Assembly: GCA_027886175.1 (NCBI GenBank)
Contig: JAJNNQ010000026.1
Location: forward strand, 21,048,001-21,112,000
DNA: 64,000 bases
Direction: 5' to 3'
DNA from: Phylloscopus collybita
Taxonomy: Eukaryota > Chordata > Aves > Passeriformes > Phylloscopidae
Position numbers and translations under genes: made by a program. Within the stretch, counting starts at the first letter, position 1. Each line of letters begins with the position of its first letter. Under the pieces are notes generated by a model that saw only the letters and a program-made list of their open reading frames with translations, searched no databases and was not told the origin of the DNA. This document shows, piece after piece, positions 28,601-42,042 of this stretch.

Positions 28601-29375
28601 CACTATATTTTCACAAATGTCTATTCAGTAAAAAGAGAAGTATTAGAAACCAGTGAATTGTTTGGTGTATTTTTTATACAATATGACTGCTACTTCCCAA
28701 TATTGTGCAGAGCTGTTTTTAGAGGGAATGATACTTCAATTACAATGGTAAAAAATAGTGGGTTTAAGATAGTTTTATTAATTATTCCAAACCACTCTAA
28801 ACACTGGTTACAACTAAACCCCACCCCCCCCACCCTACATATAACATTTTTCTTTCTGATAACTCACTGATTGTTTTGGGGGTTGGTGCATTTAGAAGGT
28901 GGGGATTTTTTATTTTTTAACTCTAAGTACCCACTGTATGTCAAAATATACTTTGAAGAAATCTAGTAGCAGCTCCACTTTGTTACACAATCTTAAAATG
29001 ACATGATTAGTTAATAAGATTTTGAAATCTTTCGCACTTTTGACACAGGCAACAAACAAATTTCATATTAATAGAGTACACATATACTTGAAACATCTGA
29101 TATGAAACAGTTAAAAGAACAACATTCATTAAAGGGTATTTCCAAATCAATCAAAAAAGACCTTCAAAAGGATAAAGATCAAAAGAGGAGTAGAAGGCAT
29201 TTCTCAAATGAAGCTGCACATGGCACAGCAAACACCTGCACCATCATCACAGACACCTGCAAGCTCCAAAGCCAAAGTCCAATCAAGACAAGAAAGCAAA
29301 GATCACAGTACTGCTGTCATGCCTGCTACTTATCACCCACTATGGAGCAAAGCCACCTTCTTAGGAGGGGAAAAA
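25633..29375. other. Intron 1 sequence without recognised genes
   Basis: AT-rich, apparently unique sequence. I see no coding exon, RNA gene or identifiable transposon in it. Confidence 0.5.
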
Positions 29376-29435
29376 TGAAATGAAATGAAATGAAATGAAA
29401 TGAAATGAAATGAAATGAAATGAAATGAAACGAAA
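29376..29435. repeat. (TGAAA)11 pentanucleotide microsatellite
   Basis: Eleven perfect TGAAA units (29,376-29,430) are followed by one CGAAA. The purity and length suggest it is polymorphic. A short (AT)n run follows at 29,450-29,460. Confidence 0.98.
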
Positions 29436-29460
29436 ATGTACAAATAATGTATATATATAT

Positions 29461-32400
29461 GTACATATGCCTCTGTATCTATCTCTGCATGACAGCCCTC
29501 TCATTAGACACTTTGATCCAAGTACACAAGATACTCTAATTGCTACCTGCCAAAGTTTACGAGTGAATTACAGACCCTTCACTTCCTTGCCTTCCCTCTG
29601 AGCTGACAGTTCATCAGGGACACCTCAGCAGAGAATGGGCTCCCCTGATGCTGTGGGGTCCTGAGAGCAGCACCTCCTGTTCCTGAAAGGTCTCTTCTTA
29701 GCACCTGGGGTGTCTCATGTCTTCCTAGCTTCCACTTGATTTCCAAAGAGGCCCACAGTGCATTATTCCCCACACTGCAACCCAGCAGAGGGAAGCGGGA
29801 GAAGGAACCCTCTGTGCAGGATCATTCAAGATTATATTTAGCCCAGTTTGATCTTATGCTTCGTAATTTGGGCAACAAATTCCCCACTGAGGGTGGGGAA
29901 GAAGAGCACATGCCCCAGTGTGCCTGATCCTGCTCTAAGTAAACAAACTAATCCCCTTCTGAACTACTTGAGTCCAAAGCAATTATTTTAGAAGACAAAC
30001 AAGATGTCAGTCTGTATTATCAATATTCAGACATTTCCATAAGTCTCTTGGATGAACTCTCAGCTATTTCTTTCGTGCCCTCACTGACAACCACCTAATG
30101 CATAGAGTTGCCTCTCAGGGTATGCAGGGTTGTGCACAGCTTTGGACACCTCCAGCAGGAAGAGCCAGCAGTCCCTGGCTGCATCAGGTGGTCAGCACAC
30201 AGCAACAAGACTCAGCACAAACAGAGGCAGAGAGGAGGAGAGTTACAGGGAAACAAAAATAAAGAGCATTAGGGGTTCCTGATAAATCCACAGCACCATA
30301 AAAGCTACAGAGACAAGAGACATAAGCTGCTCTGCCTGTCAAAACCTCCCGTAGGGCTACGCTTCTAAGTAGGCAGACAAGAGATGTGGTTATAGCTGCT
30401 ATTCATCAAGCCTCAGCACCACCAATGCAGAGAAGAGGAAAGACAAAGTTCAGATGTCAACTTAAATTCTGTTTTCAAACTTCAGTCCTTCCGTGTAACA
30501 TAATATCATAAGAAAAGGGAGCAAACAGTTCATCTGCCAAAAGCTTGTCTAATTACCGCGAATTTGTTTGGTTCACATTTCTTGAATTCCTTTCTCTTTG
30601 CCAGACAATTGACTAAGAAATACTCCTTTCCTCAAAAAAGCACCGAAGCAGAATAAATAGAACAACTAATATAAACTGGCAGCTGTAAATTAATCTATAT
30701 AGCAGGCAGTCTGGAGGGCTTTGTTCAACCCTACAGCTTTGTCAGCTACCAACCAGAGGAAACAAAAACAACCCCAAATACTCATGCACATCCGCACACT
30801 GTTCATTAAACAGCAGCAGTAATACTTAATCTCACCAGATGCTGGGATGAAACAAGCAGCCCAGTCTCAGTGTGCTCAAGTGGTGTTGTGCCAAACAAGA
30901 GCTGTTACAGTGCTGGCACAATCGTCTGAAAAATAAGCAGCCGTACACGTCTGCATGCACAAGCCAGCAAGGGAGTGAGTGCTTCCATTGCTGCCACAGT
31001 TCCCTCAAAGGCTCTCACACTTTTAGAACTGGTATCATTTGAGCCTGTTACAAACAGATTACAGAGTAAATTTATGTTCTGTTTTTCCAGATTGACCCCT
31101 GTGCCCCCAGTTTATATTCATGCATTCTTAATGAAGAATTTTGAGTGATTATACCTATTTTTGTCAGATTTATTTTCCCATTCTTGTCAATTTAAAAGAA
31201 GCTGAACCTAAGAAAAAAGATGGAGTTTGCACAGTGAAACACCCTAATTTATCACCTCTTTGGTAAGGAGAAGAAACCCACAGCTGCTCTGTAACAGTTA
31301 GTATAGCACTAGGTTATTAAGCGCTTCACTCCTCAAACGTATCTAAAACACATTATTACATCTTCTTTATCACTCTGCAACTACAGAAAAATGTTCGTTG
31401 AAACCTCTGATGAGCAGTTTTATAACTACTTCTTTAGCACTGATCTGGAAATGAAAACAAACAGAGGGCTGGCTCTAAATGTTTAGTACATTCAGGTGAT
31501 GATATTTGCCTCAGAGATACACTATCCAACATAAAAATCTCTATTTTTATTCAACATATATAGAACAATATGTTCATTCGAAGCATTCAGATCTAAGCTC
31601 CTGGGCTCTTCAGGGGAAAAGGCAGTCAGTAAAAGCAATTTGGATTTTTTAAAACTCTCTCTTGATTTATGGTATCACATGGAGAAAAAAGATCTTTGTA
31701 TATAACTGTTCATATTACATACTGCAGTATTCAAATATCATGGGGAAAAGCAATCAAAATAAATCAGTCTTCTCCTTTTCTGCCATTTAAATGTATTTCA
31801 TTCAAGCAAGTAACCTCTAGCTGATTACTTGTAGCAGCAGCATCAGTAAGAGTGTGTCACAGCTCATTTGCTAGAGCTGCAAGAATGAAGCTCATTCTGT
31901 GCTCGAGGCATACACCCATAAGCAAAGTGAACAGGCGCTCGTGGAAATACCCTCTTTGTGAGGTCTCAGTTTTGGCTTCTTCATCTGTAGCACCACAGAA
32001 AGAAAAGCTGACAGTTTCAGGAACCCATGTAACAATGCATTAAAAAAAATTAATACTGAAACTGAGTTATTAACCAGGTCAAGTCATGTAGCAGTAGAAT
32101 AAGCTTCTCAGGGAGGCACTGGGATAATAAAAACTTCACTATGCTGAAACATTAAAAACAGAAGTAAAACCAACTGAAAGATAAAGGGAGGCACATTATG
32201 GCCACTGCCACCTTATGGTTTGGAGTGGATCCAGTACATTTTGAAGGCAGAACCTCCACAGCAGTGGACAGACAAGCATCTTCTATTAAGAAAGCACTCA
32301 CAAAGCACTTAAGTACATTCACCTCATTCATGTTCATTTCACCTGAACTCATCTTGAACCGCAGTTGCTGGGGGCCTTCTTTTTGATCCTTACTTCTGTC

Positions 32401-35400
32401 AGATACTTGAATGACAAGAGTGCAAGACCACCAGGGTCGAGCATGGAGACCAACAAGGTGAGCAAAGTGAAACTTCCCTTAGATATAGATATATTTGACA
32501 CATTTATATATATATCAAATATATTTATATATGTATGCTTTTATTCACTTTACTTTCTACACTCTGCATTATGGTTTATAGAGGTGATTTTTCCCTCCTC
32601 CTGTTCTGTAAGACCACCTATCACACTGAACCTGGTAACCCTGCTCCGGGCACCTTTGGCATGTATCACTATAGCTCGGCTCCAGCGAGCTCCAAACACT
32701 GCAGCCCCAAGCTCCAAGGGGTAAGGCAAGCCCTGGCCACACCAATCTCACCACCAACACTGCACACAACCATCCTGCCCTTTCAGAAGAGAGCTTCTGC
32801 TCCTCATCAAATCCCCTCCAGTAACAGCTGGACCTGAGAGGCCTCCTCTGGGCAACTCCCACCTCTCTTTGCATCAGAAGTCCCTCCACACTGCCCTGGC
32901 ACAGGATAAGCATGAGTCCAAGAGAGCTTGTGTTTGCTTTGGCTTTGCATCATAGGTCTTGTGCTCGTGCTGAGTCCCACTCAGGCTGAAGGGAACTGCA
33001 GCAAGCCCCAAATACCAGCCCTGGCATGACCTGCAGCTGCTCAGCTGGGAGGCAGCAGGGAGAGGACAGCAGAAAAGCACTTGTGGAACTCTAACCCCAG
33101 GTGAACTGATGCACATACTCACCCTGTCTGTGTCTGGAAGCACTACATCACTAAAAAGTGGAGAAAACCTTGGAGATAAGGGCTAAAAGGGTTACAGTGA
33201 ACTATCAACATACCCATTTCTATATCTGTAAATTGTGCAATTCTTTACGGGAAGGATTATGTCCCCAGAGCACCCTGCTGCGGCCAAAGCACACCCCCGC
33301 ACCCCTCCTTGGAGTGCCTCCCTCGATAATCCCCAGCAAATAAATCCTCTCCCATCCAAGGGTGCTGTCAAGTGCTAATGGAAACTGTAGCTTGCAGGAG
33401 CAACACTGTTTCCAACCTTCAAAGGCAAAACCTCCCACAACTCCAGGCCACTATACCCTTCACTGAAACATAAACACAAAACAAAAATTACTTATGAACA
33501 GCATAAGCATGTGTTTAGTTCTCCTACTTGCGTGTGCATGTACATGCAAGTGTATATAGATAAATATATATATATACATTGCACTGCCATCTGTCAGAAG
33601 CTTCTACCAGCAGCTGCAGGAGGCAAATGCCCCCCTGCCTAATCCCCTCCCCATGTGGGAAAATAGCTCATTTTACTAGCTGAATGCATGCTATATATTT
33701 TCTTTATTTATATGTACCATTATACATTCTTTTCTCTGTGTCATGAATGAATTGGGGAAGAGTCACTGATTTCTAATGAGGAAGAGCAGAAAGGCAGGGT
33801 GACAATAAAGGGACCCTGTATTAATCAAATGTCCACCCCAGACAGGAATTCCAAGGCCTTAATCTCTGTCTGGGAGAAGTGTTGCTTAAAGCTTTCACTC
33901 AAAGAGAAAAGGAGATTTCATATGGCAGGTGCTACACTTGCTGCAGCAGTGTAAAACTCCATTATTCCACATTTCTGATGAATATTAAAAGAGAAAGAAG
34001 GAAAAGAAGAAAGGAAACAATACAAGCAGCAGCCCCAATGCAGAGAGAAGTGGGAAGGAATGGGATTCCTTGCTAAATTCTCACATTATTACACATTAAC
34101 ATATCTAAACAGACTAAACAACATGATGGGCAGCCAACACACTTGTTCCTCTATCAGCAACTCAGATGAGGCCACATTTTGTTCTGGCACTGGTCCCACA
34201 GGACTGGTGGTGCCCATGCAGGACAGAGCCAGAGCATCAGAAGGCATGAGTCTGCACAGCTCCGTGGCACAGGTTTACCTTCACATCCCTTGAGCTGGGA
34301 GCCTGCTTTCATCCCTAGAGGATGTTCCTGCCTCAAGCTTGGCTGAAGCCTCTTCTGTGTCCATCCAAATGCACTGCTAGTGCAAAACATTTCCCTGCTT
34401 GGAAATCTGGAAGAGCCTTTGTAAACCTCCCTCGTCTACTCTCTAATTTGTTCCAAACCCAAGGAGAAAATGCCTTGCCTTTCTTGCCTGAGCTTCTTCA
34501 CGTCCCTCTGTAACAGAATTACATAAGTGTTTTGGCATAAAAATGACCTGCCAAAGAAAACATATCCTCTGTCCCTGCAATATCAAATTACATATTTAGG
34601 TGAGAAGGAAAGCTCTAGTTTATTACTTGTATTAGAAATTCATGTCTTGCCTCTCCTGGGATGCCACATGAATGACTGGAAAGGTGATGTCAGAGTAAGC
34701 ATCACAGCAAAAGTGCCAAAGGAAAGGAAAAATCCTTTGTTACTTTCTCTTTTTTTGTTGTTGTTGTTGTTTTGGATTATGCTCAGGAAGATACATCACT
34801 TCAGTACAATTGCCAAAGTGTTTCCTGCATCATACCAGTCTGCAGCCTAGAGCTGGATATTGCCAATCCTGACCATGCTGGCTCCCCATGGAGACCTCCA
34901 ACACCTTCAGAGAAGACGGTGGTGTTTGAAACACTGTATAATGAAAAATAAAGCAATCAAGGAAAACAGCAAACCCTTTCAGACTTGCTGTGAGCAACAC
35001 TGAAATAAAATTACATAGTTCTCTTCTCTCATTCACAGATAACTACAAGCAAATAAAGCAGTCCTAGACCTGGTGAGGTGTTTGCAGAGCCTGATCTGCC
35101 CTAATCTCATCAGCTTCATAAAACACACAAGAAACAGTGACACATCTCACGGACTAACCTCTAAAACTTAGACAAATTTACAGCTCTTCAGCTCAAAGCA
35201 CCATGACTTCAGTACATTCACCCAGCTGTACCAAATATATCCTGTACCTTATATTTCTCTCCTATTGTTTCATCAAAGTCTTTCACCCTTCTTTCATCAC
35301 TCTTCCCTAAAAGCAGCATACTGTTTTCATTTAAAATATAAACATTGCTGCTTAAACATTTTAGATAAACCTTTTATCAGTCATGTTCATACCCTCAAAA

Positions 35401-36469
35401 TAAGTCACTGCAGTCATTCAATTCTCACACAACATATAAGTAATTGCCTTAATTCTCTAGGCCAGGTACCCTTTCCAAAGTCATGCCACAGTTTAGAATA
35501 AAAGAACACTGCAGCTACAACAGTCATAGTGTAACATCAGGAAAAATTACCAGAAAGTTCTGACAAAGACATAAGCCTTAATTATTTAAATATCCAGCAA
35601 GAATAACACTGTAGCAAAAGAACTGTTTTACCTTAAGAACTGACACAAACACTCATTTATAGAATTCAGGAAATCAAGCTTAGGTCATTGTTGTCCAACC
35701 CCATCTTATCCAGAAAAAGGAATATTTTCTCCTCCCTAGCCATACACTTGTGGCCACTGTGTGATGCAAGGAGGAGGAGCTGTTTGGTCCAGCTAAGCCC
35801 GTACAGCTGCTCATTTTCCTGTCTTGTCTTGCTATACCAAAGAAAGCCCATGAGAGAATATAAGGGGGAGGTGAGGACATTCTGGAAAATATTATCAATT
35901 AAAATGCTCAGCCAATGTCCCTACACTTGTTTAGGTTCATATTTATAAACTTGCTGAGAAGATAGAAAATTGACAAATTCTACAAAGGAAGGTCAAGATT
36001 GCCATTGAAAAGGTGAAAAGAAGAAAAACTAAAAAAATTACGAACTTCCACTCTGCTCTTACCACCCAGAAATAAATGGTAAGCAGTCCTAAGGAGAACA
36101 GAAGAAGGGAAGTGAGACAACAAAACTCTTAGCAGCACAGGAGTCATCAAAATTTATGTCTGATGTAATATTCCTCTTTGACAGGGTAACTTCTCAGCAG
36201 GCAAAAAGAAAAGCAGAGTATGCATCTTGAATCAGTAAGGCTTTTGACACTGACACATGAACTAAGAAAATACAAGCTATGGGTGCAAGTTAGGTGCCCA
36301 AGTGGTTCAGAAAATCAATAGCTCAGTAGTTATCTCTGAAAGTTTATTTATCAAACTGTCCTAAAATTTCTGATAGGTTCCTATATATGCATTTGCTGGG
36401 TTCAGTTTTGTTCAACAGTCCCATTTGGGATCAAGGAAACAGAAATTACACTTGTGAAATCTGTCTCTA
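29461..36469. other. Intron 1 sequence without recognised genes
   Basis: AT-rich sequence with minor AT-rich simple repeats around 32,508-32,540 and 33,563-33,576. A perfect 14-bp palindrome TGCATGTACATGCA lies at 33,535-33,548, and a short (TTG)n at about 34,756-34,771. A locally GC-richer patch lies at 32,620-33,120, with no supporting exon signals. Confidence 0.5.
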
Positions 36470-36720
36470 ACATCAGAATGGATAAAGTTTCAAGTTCTTT
36501 AGACAGAGACGGGTCACTTTTCAAATTGTTATAATTTCAAATTGCAGAGGTGGTCTGGAATAAAGTGGATACAATCAATAAAGTGCAAAGTTCCACATTT
36601 GCATAGGAATAATCAACTCTAAAAATGCAAAAATAAGAACAAACTGACCAAGCAATAATACTGAGGAAACCACCTGTTAGCCACAGTGAGCCAAAATCTA
36701 AATGGAAATAAAGAATATAG
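36470..36720 (+). mobile_element. Ancient CR1 fragment, reverse-transcriptase 3' region
   Basis: The plus strand contains CAATCAATAAAGTGCAAAG, TTCCACATTTGCATAGGAAT and a later ACTGACC ... CACAGTGAGCCAAAAT. These match in order the CR1 stretch AATGCAAAGTCCTGCACTTGGG ... AGCTGACCATGAGCCAGCAA of the open reading frame. It is heavily mutated and contains no intact frame. The call is based on recalled consensus order. Confidence 0.5.
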
Positions 36721-37805
36721 TGCTGAAGGATAAAACATACCTCTCAGGCTGGACATGTTAGTAGTAGCTAGAGAACTGTTGGTTCTAGTAGGCAAAGGAA
36801 GAAAAATACAGAGGCTCTTCTGTGTGAGTAAGATATGCCAGTGTGACTTAGATTGTAATTTAAAACAAACTTTATTAAACTGACACAAAAAAATACAGTG
36901 ATGGTGTTGTAAAGCAGCCTATGTTTAATTAATTTATCATGGCTTGATAAAGAAATCTTACTTATCAGAGTTACTCATGTTCCTCCAGATCTCTTCACCT
37001 CAAAAATGGGACTAAGTGAAGTATGAATACTGATAATGTGTATTTTTCATTTTATTCACTTTGAATGTGACCACTAGACCATATTTAACTACAGTAAAAC
37101 TCACCAGTGATTTTTCTGAGAGAAGCAACCTCTACATCATCCCATTTTTGCTAATCAAATTGCTTTTAAAATGAGCACTTGCAGCTGTTCATTGGAAACT
37201 GAATGAAAGGAAACAGTCCCAGTGCTGAACATCTCCAGTGTTAACTTCAAACCAGCACAGGTTTTGCCACTTTCTACGGAGCTAAACAGCTTTTTCATTT
37301 CAGAAATAAGTTTTAATCACCTTTGTGTGGGAAAACTGATTTTAGTGTGCCTTTTATTTCACAACTAGAAGCATTCAGCATACAGGATCATACATACAGA
37401 GGATTTTCAAAAAACTGTCAAAAAGACTTTCTCTACTTTAGGAAACATTCAATCTCTAAATATAACGGTGTCCACAATTACATAAATCAGAAATAATCCT
37501 GAAGACCCTATTCTCCATAGATAAGAGCAGTTATATGTTCTGCAGTCTCTCTTAATAAGCAGTATGTCCATATCCCACCATATTATTATTAAGCATATTT
37601 ATGATACCAGAAGAAGCAGTGTCCTGCCTATGTTACAACCAGGATGGAAAGCATTATGGAGAGCCAGGTGAACATGTACACCAAAGCAGTTCCAGAGTGG
37701 CCAGGCCTGAAGCAATCCAGACTGTTTGAGAAGACTCAAATTAAGAGAGCAATGAGATGAGAAAGATGAAAAGGTCAGGCAGACAAATAAAGCAACAACT
37801 AGACA

Positions 37806-37927
37806 CAGAGGTAGCATGGTCCAGTGATGTGACCAGAATATGTATCTATAGTCCAGTTCCAGGTCTGACAGAGGCTTTCTCTGTGCTGCTGAGAGAGTAA
37901 TTTAATTTTCCTACAACTGTGGTTTAC
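37806..37927 (+). repeat. MIR-like SINE fossil, tRNA-derived head
   Basis: The segment reads AGAGGTAGCATGGTCCAGTG, then AGTTCCAGGTCTGAC, CTTTCTCTGTGCTGCTG and GTAATTTAATTTTCCT. This parallels the MIR head (GCAGCATGGTGCAGTGG, CTGGGTTCGAATCC, AGCTGTGTGACCTTGGG, CACTTAACCTCTCTG). It is old and divergent. Confidence 0.55.
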
Positions 37928-38205
37928 AAGCTTTAGAGACACTGATTCCAGATTTATTGAGACATACAGTGATAGTGCACGGAGTAATGCACTACCATTT
38001 ACACTCAGCTGAGTTTCTTAGAAGGAACATAAAAGACGCAGTAGAGAGTAGGAGAAAATTACGTAAGGGAGGAGAAGGAAAAAACAAAGAGGAATATAAA
38101 TAAACAAACCCCAAATAAGCAAACAACCTCCCCCTGAAACAAGGAGTTTACAACAGAAGTTTGAAAAATCATTAATGTTTCTGAAATACAGGTTTCTGTT
38201 AAGCC

Positions 38206-38248
38206 ATGTTATGGAAAGCAGCAAGATGGAATGTTATGGAAAGCAAGG
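38206..38248. repeat. Short tandem duplication
   Basis: ATGTTATGGAAAGCA occurs at 38,206-38,220 and again at 38,231-38,245, a direct repeat with a 25-bp period. Confidence 0.85.
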
Positions 38249-41200
38249 GAAACCAGCACAAAGCAAGCCAGCCTCTTAGTCTATACAAATAAATATTTAC
38301 AAATAAGAGGTGTGTTTATTTAAGGAATATTCTCCAGGATCCTTATACTGACTGATCACAATGAATCAGGGCACAAGTTCTGGAAAACAGCAACTTAAAA
38401 AAAAATAAACAATTATTTGCTTTCTGAAGACTTATGTAGGGTAAATTATAAAATTGTCCATATGGCAAAAATTTCTGCTGGCCAAAAGGTACTTCTGATT
38501 TCCCCAAGCTTCAGCCACTTATTTTCAGGAAGAAAGGAACACTGTGTGAGTGTCCTGAAAATTGGCTTTGTTAGCTTAGTCTTCTACTTTGAATGGAGCA
38601 GAGGTTCATAGGCAATGTAATTTCAGAAATTACTAATGCTACTCGAACAACCATATGCCTCTATTTTTACACTGCCCTCCATTCTTCTGCCAGATGCTTC
38701 TCTTCTTTCATTTCATCTGCTTAATGAAGCTCAGCTATTTAGGCCCCAGTGCTTTGATTTTAGAAAAATTATGTAAGATACTTTTTAAAAAAAATTATAA
38801 TTATTATTAAGATGACTGACTGCTTCATTTTTTTTTTTCCAAAGAAAGGTAGCATTTAGTTTAGCTGTTCAAAAAGGTACTTGGTGGTGCCAATAACCCA
38901 CCCTGCAGAGGGTAAAACCAGAGACAAATATCCAGCCAGAATTAAAATAGGCACAGGATACTTTTAGCAGTCATACACATGTGTACATGGCATTTTGTCC
39001 CTATTTGGGTAGTGGGGTATTTTTTGCACTGACAAAAAATGACAATCTAATATGGAACAGCTAACAGTCTACAGGTCTGGGTGTTTATCTAGGATCTTAC
39101 TGTACAGGATTCCAGATGTATGGATGGTTTGATTATCCCGGAATCCCTCTGAATCTAACAAATCTCAGTCTGCTATTTTTCTCATCCCTAAAAAATTAGT
39201 AATGTAAGACCCCCTGAAACCTCTCATTTTATCTTTATGCCCCCATCATACTCAATGAATTCAAATTGTTAACTTGCATGACCTTAGAATACAGGCTGCT
39301 ATGTGATTAATTTTTAATTTGCCTTAATCAAAACACTGAAGAAGGAATATAAAAGTTAAAAAGCAATATTCAAACTCACATTTATTACTAGTCTCAAGGG
39401 TGCAATTCATCTACCCTGAGGAAGCCAACGAAGGGTGGATGCTGTCTGGCACAGCGAGGACCACTGTGACAAAAGCAGAGCAGAGCGGTCACAAGAAGTT
39501 GGGCTGCTCTGGGTAGAAGAATTACAGAGCAGATGCAACCTCCATAAGGAATCCTCACAACCCACCATCTGAGTTATAGAGTGCTACCACCACTTCTGAA
39601 TAGAAGTGAAGAGGCAAGGCTGGAAGTAACTCACAGCTGGAGGTGCTCAGGATCAGCACCAAAAGCTGCTACCCCCACAGGTTAAAAGGAGCTCTAAAAC
39701 TGGAGTACAGCTCTCACTGCATCCACAAAAGCAGCTGCACTGCCTGGGAATGCAAAGCATCTCAGGTGTCCTTTAATGCACTGGGCAGTTCTCAAACTGC
39801 CTAGGGGACACGCTCAGAAGGTGAGAAAGGCACCAAGGGTCAGTAAACGACATCAATTAGAGTTTCAGAGTTGGCTTACTCATTTCTGTTAAGCAGAGGG
39901 ATTGCACTTCCACACTGCCCTGTTATGTACTGTGTTACAGGGCAAAAGACTATTTTCCTTTACCAGATGAGATGAGTTTTTGTATTGCATAACACAGCTG
40001 TTTTAACTGACAAGTGAGATTTTAAAGACAAGTTAAGCTTCTTGCATACAAAACCACCGGTAAGAGGAAGGAGGTCAGGTCCCCACCTCTGTCAGGAAGG
40101 AAAACATTAACACAGCTTTGGAGCAGTCGATTCAGTGTTAGCTTGTCTGCCTTATTTTTAATGAACCATGAACAAGACAGCAACTTTGACTAGCAGTTAA
40201 TACCTTGTCCCAGCACATATATATAATCAGACATAGCCTCAGGGAACAGGTTAACTCCCAGGGTCAATCTAACCAGGAGAAAAGAGTGTTATATATGGGT
40301 TTGGCTTGATCTAATTCAGCCACAGCACTAACTGGGGCCAAATACACTGCAGGAATGACCCTTGTGCAAACACAGCAGGAGGGGCAGCTGACAGGTACTA
40401 CACAGGCCAGAAAAAAGGAGCCTATTAATGCAGGGCTGCAGAAGAGGTTTCACAGCATGCAGTGACCCTCCTTCCTTCTGTGCCTTCCGCTGCTCAGCAA
40501 AATTACTATGCAGGATACTGGAGCAAAAGCTGTACAAGGGGATAAATGGCTTTCTGATCCACCAACTAAAAAGAGAAATCCAGCAATTTGCTTTCAAGAG
40601 ATTTTTTTTTAAATAGTTTGTTATATCTATGCTGCATAATAGGTGTTGCAAGAAATTCCCTTAGCACAAGGAGATTTGCCTGGGCTCTTTTTTCTCCTCT
40701 TACACTAGGGTAATGCGATAGTTTCCACATCCTAATGCACATATTACTTCTGATTTGTATCTTACAGCAAATAATCACAAACATTTGCCTTGAGGGGCTG
40801 TAAAAAGAAACTAGACTATTACAATTATTATTTTAGTTCTCACATGCCCACCACAAAGATTATCACGGGACCGAACAGCTCTCCAAACTTGGCAGTTAGT
40901 CTGTCCTAACAGATGGATTCAAAGTATTTCTCTCTTCTCTGCTTACAGTAGCTTTTTAGGCAGGTGAACACGGGTGGCAAAATAGCCTTTTATTTTAGCA
41001 GCAGCTGGATCCAAAATGATGTCAGCATACAGTAGGTAAAGAAATACACAGTACAGGCTGAAAAATTAGTAACAAAGTAACAGCAACCCTCATGAGTAGG
41101 TATTCCCCTCTCCTTGTCCATTTTGGAAAGCTACAAATGCACCGAACATTTCCTGTAAGGGGAAAGTGAGGAGAAGGGGAATCCTAAATTTGGTCCCCCA

Positions 41201-41290
41201 TCTAGTTGGAGGAAGTTGTAATGAGTTTCATATTTACGCCCTAACCTTTAAAATACTAACATTAAAAACTCACGAAATAAAACATATGAG
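38249..41290. other. Intron 1 sequence without recognised genes
   Basis: AT-rich single-copy sequence with a somewhat GC-richer patch at 39,400-39,860. I recognise no exon or transposon until the solo LTR begins at 41,291. Confidence 0.5.
41285..41290. repeat. Target-site duplication (left copy) of the solo LTR
   Basis: TATGAG here matches TATGAG at 41,597-41,602 on the other side of the LTR. Confidence 0.85.
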
Positions 41291-41596
41291 TGTAGCCCCG
41301 GTTTGTGCCTGCAATGTTTTGGTTTTCTGAAACTCTATTCCCAGGTAATTTTCTATCAACAAGAGACATGTTTTTCTAACTGTAACATTTGTTTATATCC
41401 TTTCCCTAGGAGGGACTTTTTCTTGATGTCCCTCTGGTCTGACCAATGTAATTGAAGAAGTTTGTCTTTGTTTCACCCATCAAATTGTTCTGTGTGGAAT
41501 AGTATAAAAGGGAGACACATCCCTAGAAGTAAACACAGTCATTTTCAGCCTTCTGAAGTCGGAGTCTGTGTCATTGTGGTGTACAACAGCGTCACA
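41291..41596 (+). mobile_element. Solo LTR of a class II (ERVK-like) endogenous retrovirus
   Basis: A 306-bp unit begins TGTAGCCCCGG and ends GCGTCACA, so it has the canonical TG...CA ends. It is flanked by a perfect 6-bp duplication TATGAG (41,285-41,290 and 41,597-41,602). A TATA box TATAAAAG is at 41,503-41,510, and an AGTAAA poly-A-signal variant follows at 41,528-41,533, so transcription sense is plus, opposite to ANKRD6. The 6-bp duplication and length near 0.3 kb fit alpha/betaretrovirus-type LTRs. There is no internal coding region, so it arose by recombination between the two LTRs of a provirus. The intact duplication suggests a relatively recent insertion compared with other elements here. 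Confidence 0.85.
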
Positions 41597-42042
41597 TATG
41601 AGCACAGTCAAAAGCACTGCTGAGAAAAAACTGGGTGTCTAGAGATGACTGGCATCCTGTGGTCACCCTACTCCTGTCCCCAGCTTCCATTCCTGACTAA
41701 AGTATCTCCTTCATTATCCCACTTATTTTTTCGTTAAAAATATTAGGAAATGAAAGCTTGCTTTCCTTCCAGTATATGAATGGAAAACGAAAAAACTGAG
41801 TACACTCACATATAACAGATCTCCATGAACGGTGATGACAAACATCATCCATTATAACCACCAACTGCCATGGGAGCAGAGCTTAACTCTGACATCAGGG
41901 AAACATCTGCCTCCGGCATCACCACCAACACCTTCCAAAACCAGAATAATCTTCTTCTGCACAGCTCAGCAATAAAAAAAATCATCTGATTGAAGAAGAA
42001 CTCGGCATTTCTTGAGCCTCCTGGCTGATCTAAGTTGTTCCT

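Noticed and set aside
29376..29435. CRISPR-like or minisatellite array
   Set aside because: The repeats are 5-bp units with no spacers in a vertebrate intron. It is a microsatellite.
33535..33548. 14-bp palindrome TGCATGTACATGCA
   Set aside because: Embedded in alternating purine-pyrimidine simple sequence. No evidence for a binding site.
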